A stretch of 64,000 bases of DNA from Elephas maximus indicus (lineage: Eukaryota > Chordata > Mammalia > Proboscidea > Elephantidae). The stretch lies in NCBI RefSeq assembly GCF_024166365.1, contig NC_064839.1:36034378-36098377 (forward strand), in the 5' to 3' direction. Made by a program: the position numbers and the translations under genes. Shown one piece after another: positions 19,900 through 31,492 of this stretch; the stretch's first letter is position 1, and every line of letters begins with the position of its first letter. The notes beneath the pieces were generated by a model. It was not told the origin of the DNA, made no database searches, and saw only the letters and a list, made by a program, of their open reading frames with translations.

Positions 19900-21500
19900 A
19901 ATAACCCTATGGTGGCCTCTAAGTGTTTGAGTGAGAGTTCACGTTTCTCGCTTCAAATAAAAAGCTAGAAATCATTAAACTTAGTGAGGAAGGCATGTCG
20001 AAAGCTGAGATAGGCTGAAAGCTAGGCCTCTTGCACCACAGTTAGCCAAGTTGTGAATGCAAAGGAAAAGTTCTTGAAGGAAATTAAGAGTGCTACCCCA
20101 GTGAATCCCATGAATGATCAGAAAACGAAACAGTCTTATTGCTTATATGGGGAAAGTTTTAGTCGTTTGGATAGATCAAACAGCCACAACATCCCCTTAA
20201 GGCAAAGCCTAATCCAGAGGAGGCCCTAAATCTCTTTGATTCCATGAAGGATGAGAGAGGTGAGGAAGCTGCAGAAGAAAAGTTTGAAGCTAGGAGAGGC
20301 TGGTTTATAAGGTTTAAGGAAAGAAGCCATGCCCATAACATAAAAGTGCAAGGTGAAGCAGTAACTGCTGATGTAGAAGGTGCAGCAAGTTATCCAGAAG
20401 ATCCAGCTACCTGGTGAAGGTGGGGACACTAAACAACAGGTTTTCAATGTAGGCGAAATGGCCTTATATTGGGGAAAGCTGCCGTTTAGGACTTTCATAG
20501 CTAGAGAGGAGAAGTCAGTGCCTGGCTTCAAAGCTTCAAAGGACAGGCCGACTCTCTTGTTAGCGGCTGGTGACTTTAAGTTGCAGCCAGAGGCCATGTA
20601 CCATTCAAAAAATCCTAGGGCCCTTAAGAATTATGCTAAATCTACTCTACCTGTGCTCTATAACTGGAACAACAAAGCCTGGATGATAGCACATCTGTTT
20701 ATAACATGGTTTACTGAATATTTAAACCCATCATTGAGACCTACTGCTCAGAAAAAAAGATTACTCTCAAAATATTACTGCTTGTTGACAGTGTACCCGA
20801 TAACCCAAGAGCTCTGATGGAGATGAACGAGGAAATTAATGTTGTTTTCACGCCTGCTAACACAACATCCATTCTGCAGCTCATGGATCAGGGAGTAATT
20901 TCGACTTTCAAGACTTGTTATTTAAGAAATACGTTTCATAAGGCTATGGCTGACAGAGATAGTGATTCCTCTGATGCACCTGAGCAAAGTAAATGGAAAA
21001 CCTCCTGGAAAGGGTTCACCATTCTAGATGCCACTAAGAACATTTATGATTCATGGGAGGAGGTCAAAATGTCAACGTTAAGAGGAGCTTGGAAGAAGTT
21101 GATTCCAGCACTTACAGATGACTTGCAGGGGTTCAAGACTTCAGTGGAGGAAGCAACTGCAGATGTGGTAGAAACAGCAAGAGAACTAGAATTAGAAGTG
21201 GAGCCCGAAGCTGTGACTGAATTGATGTGTATCTCACGATAAAACTTTAACGGATGAGGAGTTGCTTCTCATGGATGAGTAAAGGAACTGGTTTCCTCAG
21301 ATGAAAGGTACTCCTGGTGAAGATGCTGTGAACTTTGTTGAAATGACAACAAAGGATTTAGAAAATTATATAAACTTAGTTGATAAAGCAGCAGCAGGGT
21401 TTGAGGGGATGGACTACAATTTTGAAAGAAGTTCTACTGTGGGTAAAATGCTATCAAAAAGCATCATATGCTACAGAGAAATCTTTTGTGATGACGGGTA
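19900..21500 (+). pseudogene. Tigger1 transposase remnant
   Basis: Broken ORFs retain transposase stretches. One is at 20,380-20,817 (FIAREEKSVPGFKASKDR, NPRALKNYAKSTLPVLYNWN). The other is at 20,817-21,242 ([39 protein letters not shown]). At least two positions of the catalytic core are lost: the NVDE-type motif reads NVGEM and the DNAPGH-type motif is scrambled. Frameshifts and stops throughout; inactive. Confidence 0.88.
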
Positions 21501-22575
21501 ACACTTTTTAGCAATGAAGTATTTTTTAGTTAAGGTTTGTACATTAAAAAAAAATTTTTATTGTGCTTTAAGTGAAAGTTTACAAATCAAGTCAGTCTGT
21601 CATACAAAAATTTATATACACTGTGCTATACACTCCTAATTGCTCTCCCCCTAATGAGGCAGCACATTTCTTCCCTCCACTCTCTATTTTCGTGTCCATT
21701 TGGCCAGCTTCTGACCCCCTCTGCTCTCTCATTGCCCCTCCAGACAGGCGATGCCAACATAGTCTCAAGTGTCTACTTGATCCAAGAAGCTCATTCTTCA
21801 CCAGTATCATTTTCCCATAGGCCAGTCCAATCCCTGTCTGAAGAGTTGGCTTTGGGAATGAATGATTCCTCTCTTGGACTAACAGAAGGTCTGGGGGCCA
21901 TCACCACTGGGGTCCTTCTAGTCTCAGTCAGACCATTAAGTCTGATCTTTTTACGAGAATTTGGGGTCTGCATCCCACTGCTCTCCTGCTCGCTCAGGGG
22001 TTCTCCGTTGTACTCCCTGTCAGGGCAGTCATCTGTTGTAGCTGGGCACCATCTAGCTCTTCTGGTCTTAGGCCAATGAAGTCTCTGGTTTATGTGGCCT
22101 TTTCTATCTCTTGGGCTCGTAATTACCTTGTGCCTTTGGTGTTCTTCATTCCCCTTTGCTCCAGTTGGGTTTAGACCAATTGATGCGTCTTAGATGGCTG
22201 CTTGCTAGTATTTAAGACCCCAGAAGCCACTCTCCAAAGTGGGATGCAGAATGTTTTTTTTAATAGATTTTATTATGCCAATTGACTTAGTCGTTGCCTG
22301 AAACCACGGTCCCCAAACCCCTGCCCCTGCTATGCTGGGATTTGAAGCATTCAGTTTCTTCAGGAAACTTCTTTTAGTCCAGTTATGCTGACCTCTTCTG
22401 TATTGTGCGTTGTCTTTTCCTTCACCTAAAATAGTTCTTATCTACTATCTAATTAGTGAACACCCCCCCTCCCTCCCTCTCCACTCTCCTAAACATCAAA
22501 GAATATTTTCTTCTCTGTTTAAAATATTTCTCCAGTTCTTATAATAGTGATCTTATACAATATTTTTCCTTTTCC

Positions 22576-22744
22576 AAAAACCAAAACCAAATCCAGTGCC
22601 TTCGAGTCAATTCCGACTCATAGCAACCCTACAGGACAGAATAGAACTGCCCCATAGAGTTTCCAAGGAGTGTCTGGTGGATTCAAACTGCTGACCTTTT
22701 GGTTAGCAGGCGTAGCACCTAACCACTACGCCACCAGGGTTTCC
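22576..22744 (-). mobile_element. AfroSINE inside the L1
   Basis: Full reversed SINE from AAAAACCAAAACCAAATCCA to CACCAGGGTTTCC. Flanks ATTTTTCCTTTTCC and ATTTGTCCTTTTGC are a 14-base target duplication with two mismatches. Confidence 0.9.
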
Positions 22745-23099
22745 ATTTGTCCTTTTGCAACTGACTAATTTCACTCAGCATAATGCCTTCCAGATTTTTC
22801 CATGTTATGAAATGTTTCATCATTGTTCTTTATCAATGCTTAATATTCCACTGTGTGAATATACCATTGTTTATTTATCCATTCATCTGTTGATAGGCAT
22901 CTTGTTTGCTTCCATCTTTTTGCTGTTGTAAACAGTGCTGCAGTGAACATGGGTGTGAATGTATCTGTTCGTGTAAAGGCTCTTAATTCTCTAGTATATA
23001 TTCCCAGGAGTGGGATTGCTGGATTGTATGGTAGTTCTATTTCTAGTTTTTGAAGGAAGCGCCAAATCGATTTACAAAGTGGTTGTACCATTTTACATT

Positions 23100-26000
23100 C
23101 CCACCAGCAGTGTATAAGTGTTCCGATCTCTCCAGCATTTATTATTTTGTGTTTTTTGAATTAACACCAACCTTGTTGGAGATGGAATCTCATTGTAGTT
23201 TTGATTTGCATTTCTCTAACGTCTAATGATCGTGAGCATTTCCTCATGTATCTGTTAGCCACCTTGATGTCTTCTTCAGCGAAGTGCCTGTTCATATCCT
23301 TTGTGCATTTTTTAATTGGGTTGTCTTTTTGTAGTTGAGTCTTTGCAGTATCATGTAGCTTTTAGAGATCAGACACTGATCGAAAACGTCATAGCTAAAA
23401 ACTTTTTCCCAGTCTGTAGGTAATCTTTTTACTCTTTTGGTGCTGTCTTTGGATGAGCATAAGTGTTTGATTTTTAGGAGCTTCCAGTTATCTAGTTTCT
23501 CTTCTGCATTATTAGTAATGTTTTGTATACTGTTGATGCCGTGTATTAGGACACCTAGCATTGTCCCTATTTTTTCTTCCATGAATTTTATCATTTTATA
23601 TTTTAGATTTAGGTCTTTGATCCATTTTGAGTTAGTTTTTGTGCATGGTGTGACATATGGGTCTTGTTTCCTTTTTTTGTGCAGATGGATATCCAGTTAT
23701 GCCAGCACTGTTTGTTAAAAAGACTGTCTTTTACCCATTTAATGGACTTTGGGCCTTTGTCAAATATCAGCTGCTTGTATATGGATGGATTTATGTCTGG
23801 ATTCTCAATTCTGTTCCATTGGTCTATGTATCTGTTCTTGTACTAGTACCAGCCTGTTTTGACTACTATCGCAGTAAAATAGGTTCTAAAATCAGGTAGA
23901 GTAAGGCCTCCCACTTTGTTCTTCTTTTTCAGTAATGCTTTACTTATCCAGAGCCTCTTTCCCTTCCATATAAAGTTGGTGATTTGTTTCTCCATCTCAT
24001 TAAAAAATGTCATTGGAATTTGAATCTGAATTGCATTGTATCTATAGATGGCTTTTGGTAGAATAGCCATTTTTACAATGCTAAGTCTTCCTATCCATGA
24101 GCAAGGTATGTTTTTCCACTTATGTAGATCTCTTTTGGTTTCTTGCAGTAGTGTCTTGTAGTTTTCTTTGTATAGGTCTTTTACATCTCTGGTAAGATTT
24201 ATTCCTAAGTATTTTATCTTCCTGGGGACTACTGTAAATGGTATTGATTTGGTGATTTCCTCCTCGATGTTCTTTTTGTTGGCGTGGAGGAATCCAACCG
24301 ATTTTTGTATGTTTATCTTGTATCCTGATAATCTGCTGAACTCTTCTACTAGTTTCAGTAGTTTGCTTGAGGATTCTTCAGGGTTTTCTGTGTATAAGAT
24401 CATGTCATCTGCAAATAGAGATACTTTTACTTCTTCCTTACCAATCTGGATGCCCTTTATTTCCTTATCTAGCCTAATTGCTCTGGCGAGGACTTCCAGC
24501 ACAATGTTGAATAAGAATGGTGATAAAGGGCATCCTTGTCGGGTTCCTGGTCTCAGGAGGAATGCTTTCAGACTCTCTCCATTTAGGATGATGTTGGCTG
24601 TTGGCTTTGTATAAATGCCCTTCATTATGTTGAGGGATTTTCCTTCTATTACTATTTTGCTGAGAGTTCTTATTATGAATGGGTGTTGAACTTTGTCAAA
24701 TTCCTTTTCTGCATCAATTGATAAAATCATGTGGTTGTCCTGTGTTTTATTTATATGATGAATTACATTAATTGTTTTCCTAATGTTGAACCATCCCTGC
24801 ATGTTGTTGTTAGGTGCCCTTGAGTCAGTTCCAACTCATAGCGACCCTATGCACAACAGAACGAAACACTGCCTGCTCCTGCGCCATGCTTACAATCATT
24901 GTTATGCTTGAGCTCATCGTTGCAGCAACTGTGTCAATCCACCTTGTTGAGAGTCTTCCTCTTTTCCTCTGACCTTGTACTCTGCCAAGCATGATGTCCC
25001 TCTCCAAGGACTGATCTCTCCTGACAACATGTCCAAAGTATGTAAGAGACAGTCTCCCCATCCTTGCTTCTAAGGAGCATTCTGGTTGTACTTCTAAGAC
25101 AGATTTGTTCGTTCTTTTGGCAGTCCATGGTATATTCAATATTCTTCGCCAACACCACAATTCAAAGGCGTCAACTCTATGAATCCCACTTGGTGATGGT
25201 GAATGATTTTTTTGATATGTTGTTGAATTCTACTGGCTAGAATTTTGTTGAGGATTTTTGCATCTAAGTTCATGAAGGATATAGGTCTGTAATTTTCTTT
25301 TTTTTGTGGAGTCCTTACCTGGTTTTGGTATCAGGGATATGCTGACTGCATAGAATGAGTTTGTGAGTATTCCGCCCTTTTCTATGCTCTGAAATACCTT
25401 TAGGAGTAGTAGTGTTGATTCTTCCCTGAAAGTTTGGAAGAACTCTCTAGTGAAGCCACCGGGGCCAGGGCTTTTTTTTTTTGTTGGGAGTTTTTTGATT
25501 ACCTTTTCAATCTCTCCTTTTGTAATGGGTTTATTTAGTTGTTCTACCTCTGTTTGTGTTAGTTTAGGTAAGTAGTGTGTTTCTAGGAATTCATCCATTT
25601 CCTCTAGGATTTCAAATTTTTTAGAGTACAATTTTTCGTGGTAATCATTTCAATTGGGTCTGTTGTAACATTGCCCATCTCATTTCTTATTTGGGTTATT
25701 TGCTTCCTCTCCTGTTTTTCTTTTGTCAGTTTGGCCAATGGTTTATCAACTTTGTTAAGTTTTTCAAAGAACCAGCTTTTGGTCTTGTTAACTCTTTCAA
25801 TTGTTTTTCTGTTTTCTATTTCATTTTCATTCTGCTCTGATTTTTTGCTTTCTTCTGGTGTCTGAGGGTTTCTTTTATTGCTCTCTTTCTATTTGTTCAA
25901 GTTGTAGTGATAATGCTTTGATTTTGGCCCTTTCTTCTTTTTGGATGTGTGCATTTATTGATATAAATTGACCTCTGAGCACTGCTTTCTCTGTGTCCCA

Positions 26001-26860
26001 AAGGTTCTAATAGGAAGTGTTTTCATTCTCATTAGATTCTATGAATTTCTTTATTTCATCCTTCATGTCTTCTATAACCCAGTTGTTTTTGAGCAGGGTA
26101 TTGTTCAGTTTCCAAGTGTTTGATTTCTTTTCCCTGCTTTTTCTCTTATTGATTTCTACTTTTATGGCCTTATGGTGAGAGAAGATGCTTTGTAATATTT
26201 CAATGTTTTGGATTCTGCTAAGGCATGCTTTATTACATAATATGTGGTCTATTCTAGAAAATGTTCCATGTGCACTAGAAAAGAAAGTATACTTGGCTGC
26301 TGTTGGGTGGAGTGTTCTGTATATGTCTGTGAGGTCAAGTTGGTTGATTGTGGCATTTAGATCTTCCGTGTCTTTGCTGAGCTTCTTTCTTGATCGTCTG
26401 TCTTTCACTGAAAGTGGTGTGTTTAAGTCTCCTACTATAATTGTGGAGCTAGCTATCTCACTTTTCAATGCTGTTAGAATTTGTTTTGTGTATCTTGCAG
26501 CCCTGTTATTGGGTGTATAAATATTTAATAGGGTTATATCCTCCTGGTATATTGTCCCTTTAATCATTATATAGTATTCTTCCTTGTCCTTTGTGGTGGA
26601 TTTAACTTTGAAGTCTATTTTGTCAGAAATTAATATTGCCACTCCTGCTCTTTTTTGATTGTTGTTTGCTTGATATATTTTTCCATGCTTTAAGTTTTAG
26701 TTTGTGTCTCTAAGTCTAAGGTGTGCCTCTTGTAGGCAGCATATAGATGGATCCTTTTTCCAGTCTCTGTCTCTTCATTCATGCATTTAATCCATTTACA
26801 TTCAGTGTAATTATAGGTAGGTATGAGTTTAGTGCTGTCATTTTGATGTCTTTTTCTATG
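23100..26860 (-). pseudogene. L1 ORF2 remnant (endonuclease and reverse transcriptase)
   Basis: Endonuclease residues are readable at 26,007-26,642 (IIVGDLNTPLSV, FSRIDHILCNK). Reverse-transcriptase sequence lies at 25,230-25,631 and 23,843-24,802. The latter is a 319-codon open stretch with [20 protein letters not shown] and catalytic [10 protein letters not shown]. The RTE insertion and several stops interrupt it, so no active protein is expected. Confidence 0.85.
24802..25183 (-). mobile_element. RTE 3' fragment inside L1 ORF2
   Basis: Reversed RTE terminus TGTTGTTGTTAGGTGCCC through the region coding [18 protein letters not shown]1 ORF2 sequence resumes at TGAATCCCACTTGG. Confidence 0.85.
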
Positions 26861-27294
26861 TGTTGTTTTCTTTTTCCCACTTAATTTTTTGTGCTGAGTA
26901 GTTTATCTTTATATTTTGTCTTTTCCTCTTATTTGTTGTCATTGATTTTGTTTCCGCTGAGTCTCTATTTTTTCTTATATTTTATTTTGATGAGCAGGAT
27001 AGCTAGTCTCCTCTGTGGTTACCTTAATATTTACCCCTATTTTCTAAGTTTAAACCTAGCTTTTATTTCTTTATATGTGTTGTCTTCCTCTCCATATGAA
27101 AGATGTATGAATACATTTTTTAGTCCCTCTTTATTGTTTTAATTTTGTTTTCTTCTACATAACAACATTGCTGTTTCCCTGTTTTGAGCCATTTTTATCT
27201 TGATTTATTTTTGTGATTTCCCTGTCTGGGTTGACCTCTGATTGCTTTGTCCAGCGTTCTAGTCTTGGGTTGATACCTGATATTATTTATCTTC

Positions 27295-28293
27295 TTACCA
27301 AAGAGCTCCCTTAAGTATTTCTTGTAGTTTTTGTTTGGTTTTTACGAATTCCCTAAACTTCTGTTTATCTGGAAATGTCGTAATTCCACCTTCATATTTG
27401 AGACACAGTTTTGCTGGATATATGATTCTTGGTTGGCAATTTTTTTCCTTTAATGATTTATATAAGTCATCCCATTGCCTTCTTGCTTGCATGGTTTCTG
27501 CCGAGTAGTCCGAGCTTATTCTTATTGACAGTCCTTTGAAAGTGACTTTTTGTTTATCCCTACCTGCTCTTAAAATTCTCTTTATCTTTGGTTTTGGCAA
27601 GTTTGATTATAACATGTCTTGGTGACTTTCTTTTTTAAAATCTACCTTACGTGGAGTTTAATGAGCATCTTGGATAGATGTCTTCTCATCTTTCACAATA
27701 TCGGGGAAGTTTTCTGCCAACAAATCTTCAACAATTCTCTCTGTATTTTCTGTTGTCCTTCCCTTTTCTGGAACTCCAATTACTTGTAGGTTATTTCTCT
27801 TGATAGAGTCCCACATGATTAAGGTTTCTTCATTTTTTAAAATTCTTTTACCAGATTTTTCTTCAAATGTATTGGTGCCAAGTGCTTTATCTTCAAGCTC
27901 ACCAATTCTGCCTTCAACTTGCTCAATTCTGCTCCTCTAACTTTCTATTGAGTTGTCTTATTCTGTAATTTTATTGTTAATCTTCTAAATTTTTGATTGC
28001 TGTCTCTCTATGGATTCTTGCAGCTTATTAAATTTTTCATTATGTTCTTGAATAACCTTTTTAATTTCTTCAACTGGTTTATCTGTGTGTTGCTTGGCTT
28101 GTTCTGTGTATTGCCTGATCTCCTTCCTAATCTCATTCCTGATGTCTTGAAGAGTTCTGTATATTAATCTTTTGAATTCTGCATCCAGTAATTCCAGGAA
28201 AGCACCTTCATCCAGAAGATCTATTGGTTGTTTTGAGAGCTTGTTGAGGCAATCATGGTCTGTTTCTTTATGTGACTTGATATTCACTGTCAT
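27295..28293 (-). pseudogene. L1 ORF1 remnant
   Basis: The N-terminal part (27,985-28,293) is a charged, heptad-like coiled coil (IRNEIRKEIRQYTEQAKQ). The C-terminal part (27,295-27,600) has RNA-binding-domain text such as RISSDYSAETMQARRQWDDL. Frameshifts between them break the frame. Confidence 0.8.
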
Positions 28294-29761
28294 CTCTGAG
28301 CCATCTATAAATTACTGTATTAGTTTAGTTTATGTTTGCTTACTGTATCCTGGCTTATTGCTTTGTTTTGTTTTGATATGCCCAAATGGGATGCTTGAGT
28401 GAGCTAGCTTTATTATTTTCACCTTTGAAGCTCTGATGTCCTGTCACCAGATGGCTAGATCTGTTATCAGGTATATCAGTCTAGGAATCCATTCACTTTT
28501 CATGTACAAATTCAGCTCGTGTGTCCAGGTAGCTGATCATCAAGTGTGTGGTACAGGCTCTGTCCTAACGTCTTACAGGGGCAGGGGTGACGAGTTTAGG
28601 TACCGGTATCTGGCTGCAGCAGGGGCCCACGCTCTGAACAAGCTAGTGGGCTGAGAATTGTCCACAGAGTGTCTGTGAGGAAAGTGTGTCCCCATTCCCT
28701 AGAGCATACAGGTGGGTGGGTTCTGCAGACGGACCTTGGGCACCCAATGCTTTTGGTTGTAAGCACTGGGAGGTACCAGTTAGCCTTGGGCCCCTGTCCC
28801 AGGTGGCTAGGTGACCTGAGTGGAGCCACCTGTCCTTACGCCCCTGATGTGAGTAGGTGAAAACCCTGTTTAATAGGCAAAGCAGTGTCAAGTATCAAAC
28901 ATCCACCTTTTCACTGCACAGCTGAAATGGTTGCAGTCTGCCAACTGCGCCTATTCTCCTGAAATAGGCCCACAGAGGACCATGCGGGGGGAAAGGTATT
29001 CAAAGACCGTGGACTGTTTATGCCTGGACAGAAGCCGCTTCTATCCTGAGCTCCCCCAGTTAGTGGAGCTGGCTAATTATCTTTTCCCCCAGTTGTGAAT
29101 TTATTCCTACTCCAAGGCTGGGAGGATGGCTCAGGTCGCTTAATAGTGCCTATCTCAGGCCCAGGTAAATTAATAGCCACTGAAGCCAGTTTGGGGGCTG
29201 GGGCGTGTTAAAATATATGCAAGTACTTAGCTTTTGCCAAGAGTGCCGTTCTTCTCTGGCTTCTGACGTGTGAGTAGGCTGTGAGGCTGGCTGCTTCTCC
29301 CTGAGGCAAGTGTGGCTGAAGGCTACTACAAGCCCACCGCAGCCGCTTCTGGGAATGGTGCCTGAGGGATCCTGGTGATTCAGCCTCGGCAACTCCTCTC
29401 CTCTTCTGAACTGTCTCTCCCTCCCCCACCACTGAGTCCATTTTTTCACTTAGTCTTTGATGTTCAGGGCTCCTAAAAAAATTTTTTTTTTTTTTTTTAA
29501 ATATCATCGTCTCGCCTGTTCTTTTGTGTCTTTGTTGTAAGAGCGATCACAGGAAGTGTCTGGCTATTTCGCCCTCTTGGCTCCACCTCTGTACATTGTT
29601 TTTTTAGACATAATGTTATTGCATACTTTATACAGTATTGTGTAAACATAACTTTTGTACATGCTGAGAATTTAAAAAAATTGTGTGACTCACTTCATTG
29701 CGATATTTGGTTTACTGAGGTGATCTGGAACTGAGCCCAAAATATCTCTTAAGCACACCTG

Positions 29762-29823
29762 TATGTATACATGTATATATGTACATATGTATATATGTAT
29801 ATATATGTATACATACACACACA
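29762..29823. repeat. TA/CA-rich microsatellite
   Basis: Alternating TATG, TATA and CACA units at the right edge of Tigger1. Confidence 0.85.
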
Positions 29824-30024
29824 CCACTTGCCATAGATTTGATTGACTCATGGCAACTCTCCATGCATGTCAAAGTAGAACTGTGCTCCATAGGGTTTTC
29901 AATCGCTGATTTTTTGGAACTGGATCACCAAGACTTTCTTCCAAGGAGCCTCTGGATGGATTCAAATCTTCAACCCTTTGATTAGCAGACAATCTTGTTA
30001 ATGGTTTGCACTACCCAGGGACTC
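29824..30024 (-). mobile_element. Diverged AfroSINE
   Basis: Reversed form with TTGATTGACTCATGGCAACT and ACTGGATCACCAAGAC. Older than its neighbours. Confidence 0.65.
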
Positions 30025-30037
30025 CATGGAATTAAAA

Positions 30038-30204
30038 CAAAAAAAAATGCCCTGTTGCTATCAAGTTGATTCCGACACATAGTGACCCTATAGGACGGAT
30101 TAGAACTGCCCCATAGAGTTTCTAAGGAGTGCCTGGTGGATTTGAACTGCTGACATTTTGGTTAGCAGCTGCAGCTCTTCATCACTATGCTACCAGGATT
30201 TCCT
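30038..30204 (-). mobile_element. AfroSINE with target duplication
   Basis: Flanks CATGGAATTAAAA (30025-30037) and CATGGGATTAAAA (30205-30217) differ at one base. Confidence 0.9.
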
Positions 30205-30217
30205 CATGGGATTAAAA

Positions 30218-30654
30218 TAGGGTTTAATAAGAGAGGGGTTAGGACTGTAGCTCCTGGAAAGTCCATCTCCTGGATTTGGAATGAGAACGAAAGTAGAGAC
30301 TAAATGCTCAACCAATTTAAATTAGTATGTATAATAGGATTCCTGCAAATGTGAAGAACCCAAAATAATGGAATGATTAGTGCACAGTAAAAATACTTAA
30401 GGTTAATTAGCTTGTCAAAGCTGAGGACCTAGACCATCAGTAAAGAATGTTGATTTAAAATGCTTTTGCTAATGTCAAATGGTTCTATCTACTCTATAGA
30501 TTAAGTGAACAGAGACAGTTTGGTGTGGTGAGGCATTTTACAAGATGTAAGCAGCGGTTTTTGAAGCTCTTCTACTTTTGCTTTATGTCACAAGAACACA
30601 TGCTCTACTAACATTGGGATTTTTGTGTTTCTAGAGCCTAGAACAAAAAGCAAA
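30218..30654. other. Intergenic, no clear feature
   Basis: Unique-looking AT-rich sequence between SINE and RTE copies. Confidence 0.45.
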
Positions 30655-31128
30655 GATGTCACTTTGAAGACTAAGGTGTGCATGACCTAAACCTTGGTAT
30701 TTTCAATCACCTCATATGCATGTGAAAGCTGGACAATGAATAAGGAAGACCAAAGAAGAACTGACACCTTGAAATTATGGTGCTGGTGAAGAATACTGAA
30801 AATACCATGGACTACCAGAAGAATGAATAAATCTGTCTTGGAAGTACAGCCAGAATGCTCCTTAGAAGGAAGAATGGCGAAACTTTGTCTCATGTACTTT
30901 TGACATGTCATCAGGAGGAATCAGTCAGTGGAGAAGGACACCATCCTTGATAAAGTACAGGGTCAGGGACAAAGAGGAAGACCCTCAACAAAATGGATTG
31001 TCACAGTGGCTTCAACAATAGGCTCAAGCGTAACAATTGTGGCGATGGTGCAGGACCAGGCAGTGTTTCCTTCGGTTGTACATGGGGTTGCTGTGAGCTG
31101 GAAGTGATCCAAGACACCTTACAACAAC
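30655..31128 (+). mobile_element. RTE LINE 3' end
   Basis: Begins GATGTCACTTTGAAGACTAA and ends CACCTTACAACAACAATAAG. It matches the last ~480 bases of the larger RTE at 31,493-34,884. 5'-truncated. Confidence 0.85.
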
Positions 31129-31166
31129 AATAAGAGAGTCTAGAACAGCATCTGGCACATAGTAGA

Positions 31167-31253
31167 AGTGTCAGATTTAGCAAATAAAAATATAAGATGT
31201 CCAACTAAATTTAAATTTCAGATAAACAATGAATACTTTTTAAGTATAAATAT
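31167..31253 (+). repeat. Arm of an old palindromic DNA element
   Basis: CAGATTTAGCAAATAAAAAT followed by ATTTCAGATAAACAATGAAT resembles the left arm of a palindromic mammalian MITE. Its continuation is at 31,463-31,492 and its right terminus is near 35,347-35,388. Confidence 0.45.
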
Positions 31254-31462
31254 GTTGTTGTTGTTGTGTGCCAAAGAGTTGATTCCAACTCATAGCAATC
31301 CCATAGGACAGAGTAGAACTGCCTCGTAGAGTTTCCTAGGCAGTAATCTTTATTGGAGCAGATTGCCAGGTCTTGTCTCCTACAGAGTTCCTAGGTGGGT
31401 TATAACTGCCAACCATTCATTTAGCAGCCTAGCACTTAATCATTGTGCCACCAGAGCTCCTT
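31254..31462 (-). mobile_element. AfroSINE inside the palindromic element
   Basis: Reversed SINE with a GTTGTTGTTGTTG start and the GCAGATTGCCAGGTC block. The flanks AGTATAAATAT (31243-31253, 31463-31473) are identical. Confidence 0.9.
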
Positions 31463-31492
31463 AGTATAAATATATCCCATGCAGTATTTCCC

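Larger units (their letters stand above)
21546..29589 (-). mobile_element. Full-length L1 inserted in Tigger1
   Basis: The 5' end at 29,589 reads GAGGTGGAGCCAAGAGGGCG on the minus strand. It is followed by a GC-rich 5'UTR (about 28,300-29,589), ORF1 (about 27,295-28,293), ORF2 (about 23,100-26,860) and a 3'UTR ending at 21,546. Flanks TGTACATT (21538-21545, 29590-29597) are identical: an 8-bp target duplication. It is interrupted by a SINE (22,576-22,744) and an RTE fragment (24,802-25,183). Confidence 0.9.
19519..29761 (+). mobile_element. Tigger1 DNA transposon split by an L1
   Basis: Terminal inverted repeat CAGGCATACCTC at the left and its degenerate complement ending CACACCTG at the right, with TA on both sides (19517-19518, 29762-29763). 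The two parts are 19519-21545 and 29598-29761, plus the duplicated target. Internal sequence matches the mammalian pogo-superfamily Tigger1 element. It was present before the L1 landed in it. Confidence 0.9.

Noticed and set aside
20817-21242. Open frame of 141 codons as a domesticated transposase gene
   Set aside because: It is a fragment of Tigger1 with lost catalytic residues and no sign of a host promoter or splice structure.
23843-24802. Open frame of 319 codons on the minus strand as a possible gene
   Set aside because: It is L1 ORF2 reverse transcriptase (FADD motif) inside a complete L1; its end is set by an RTE insertion.
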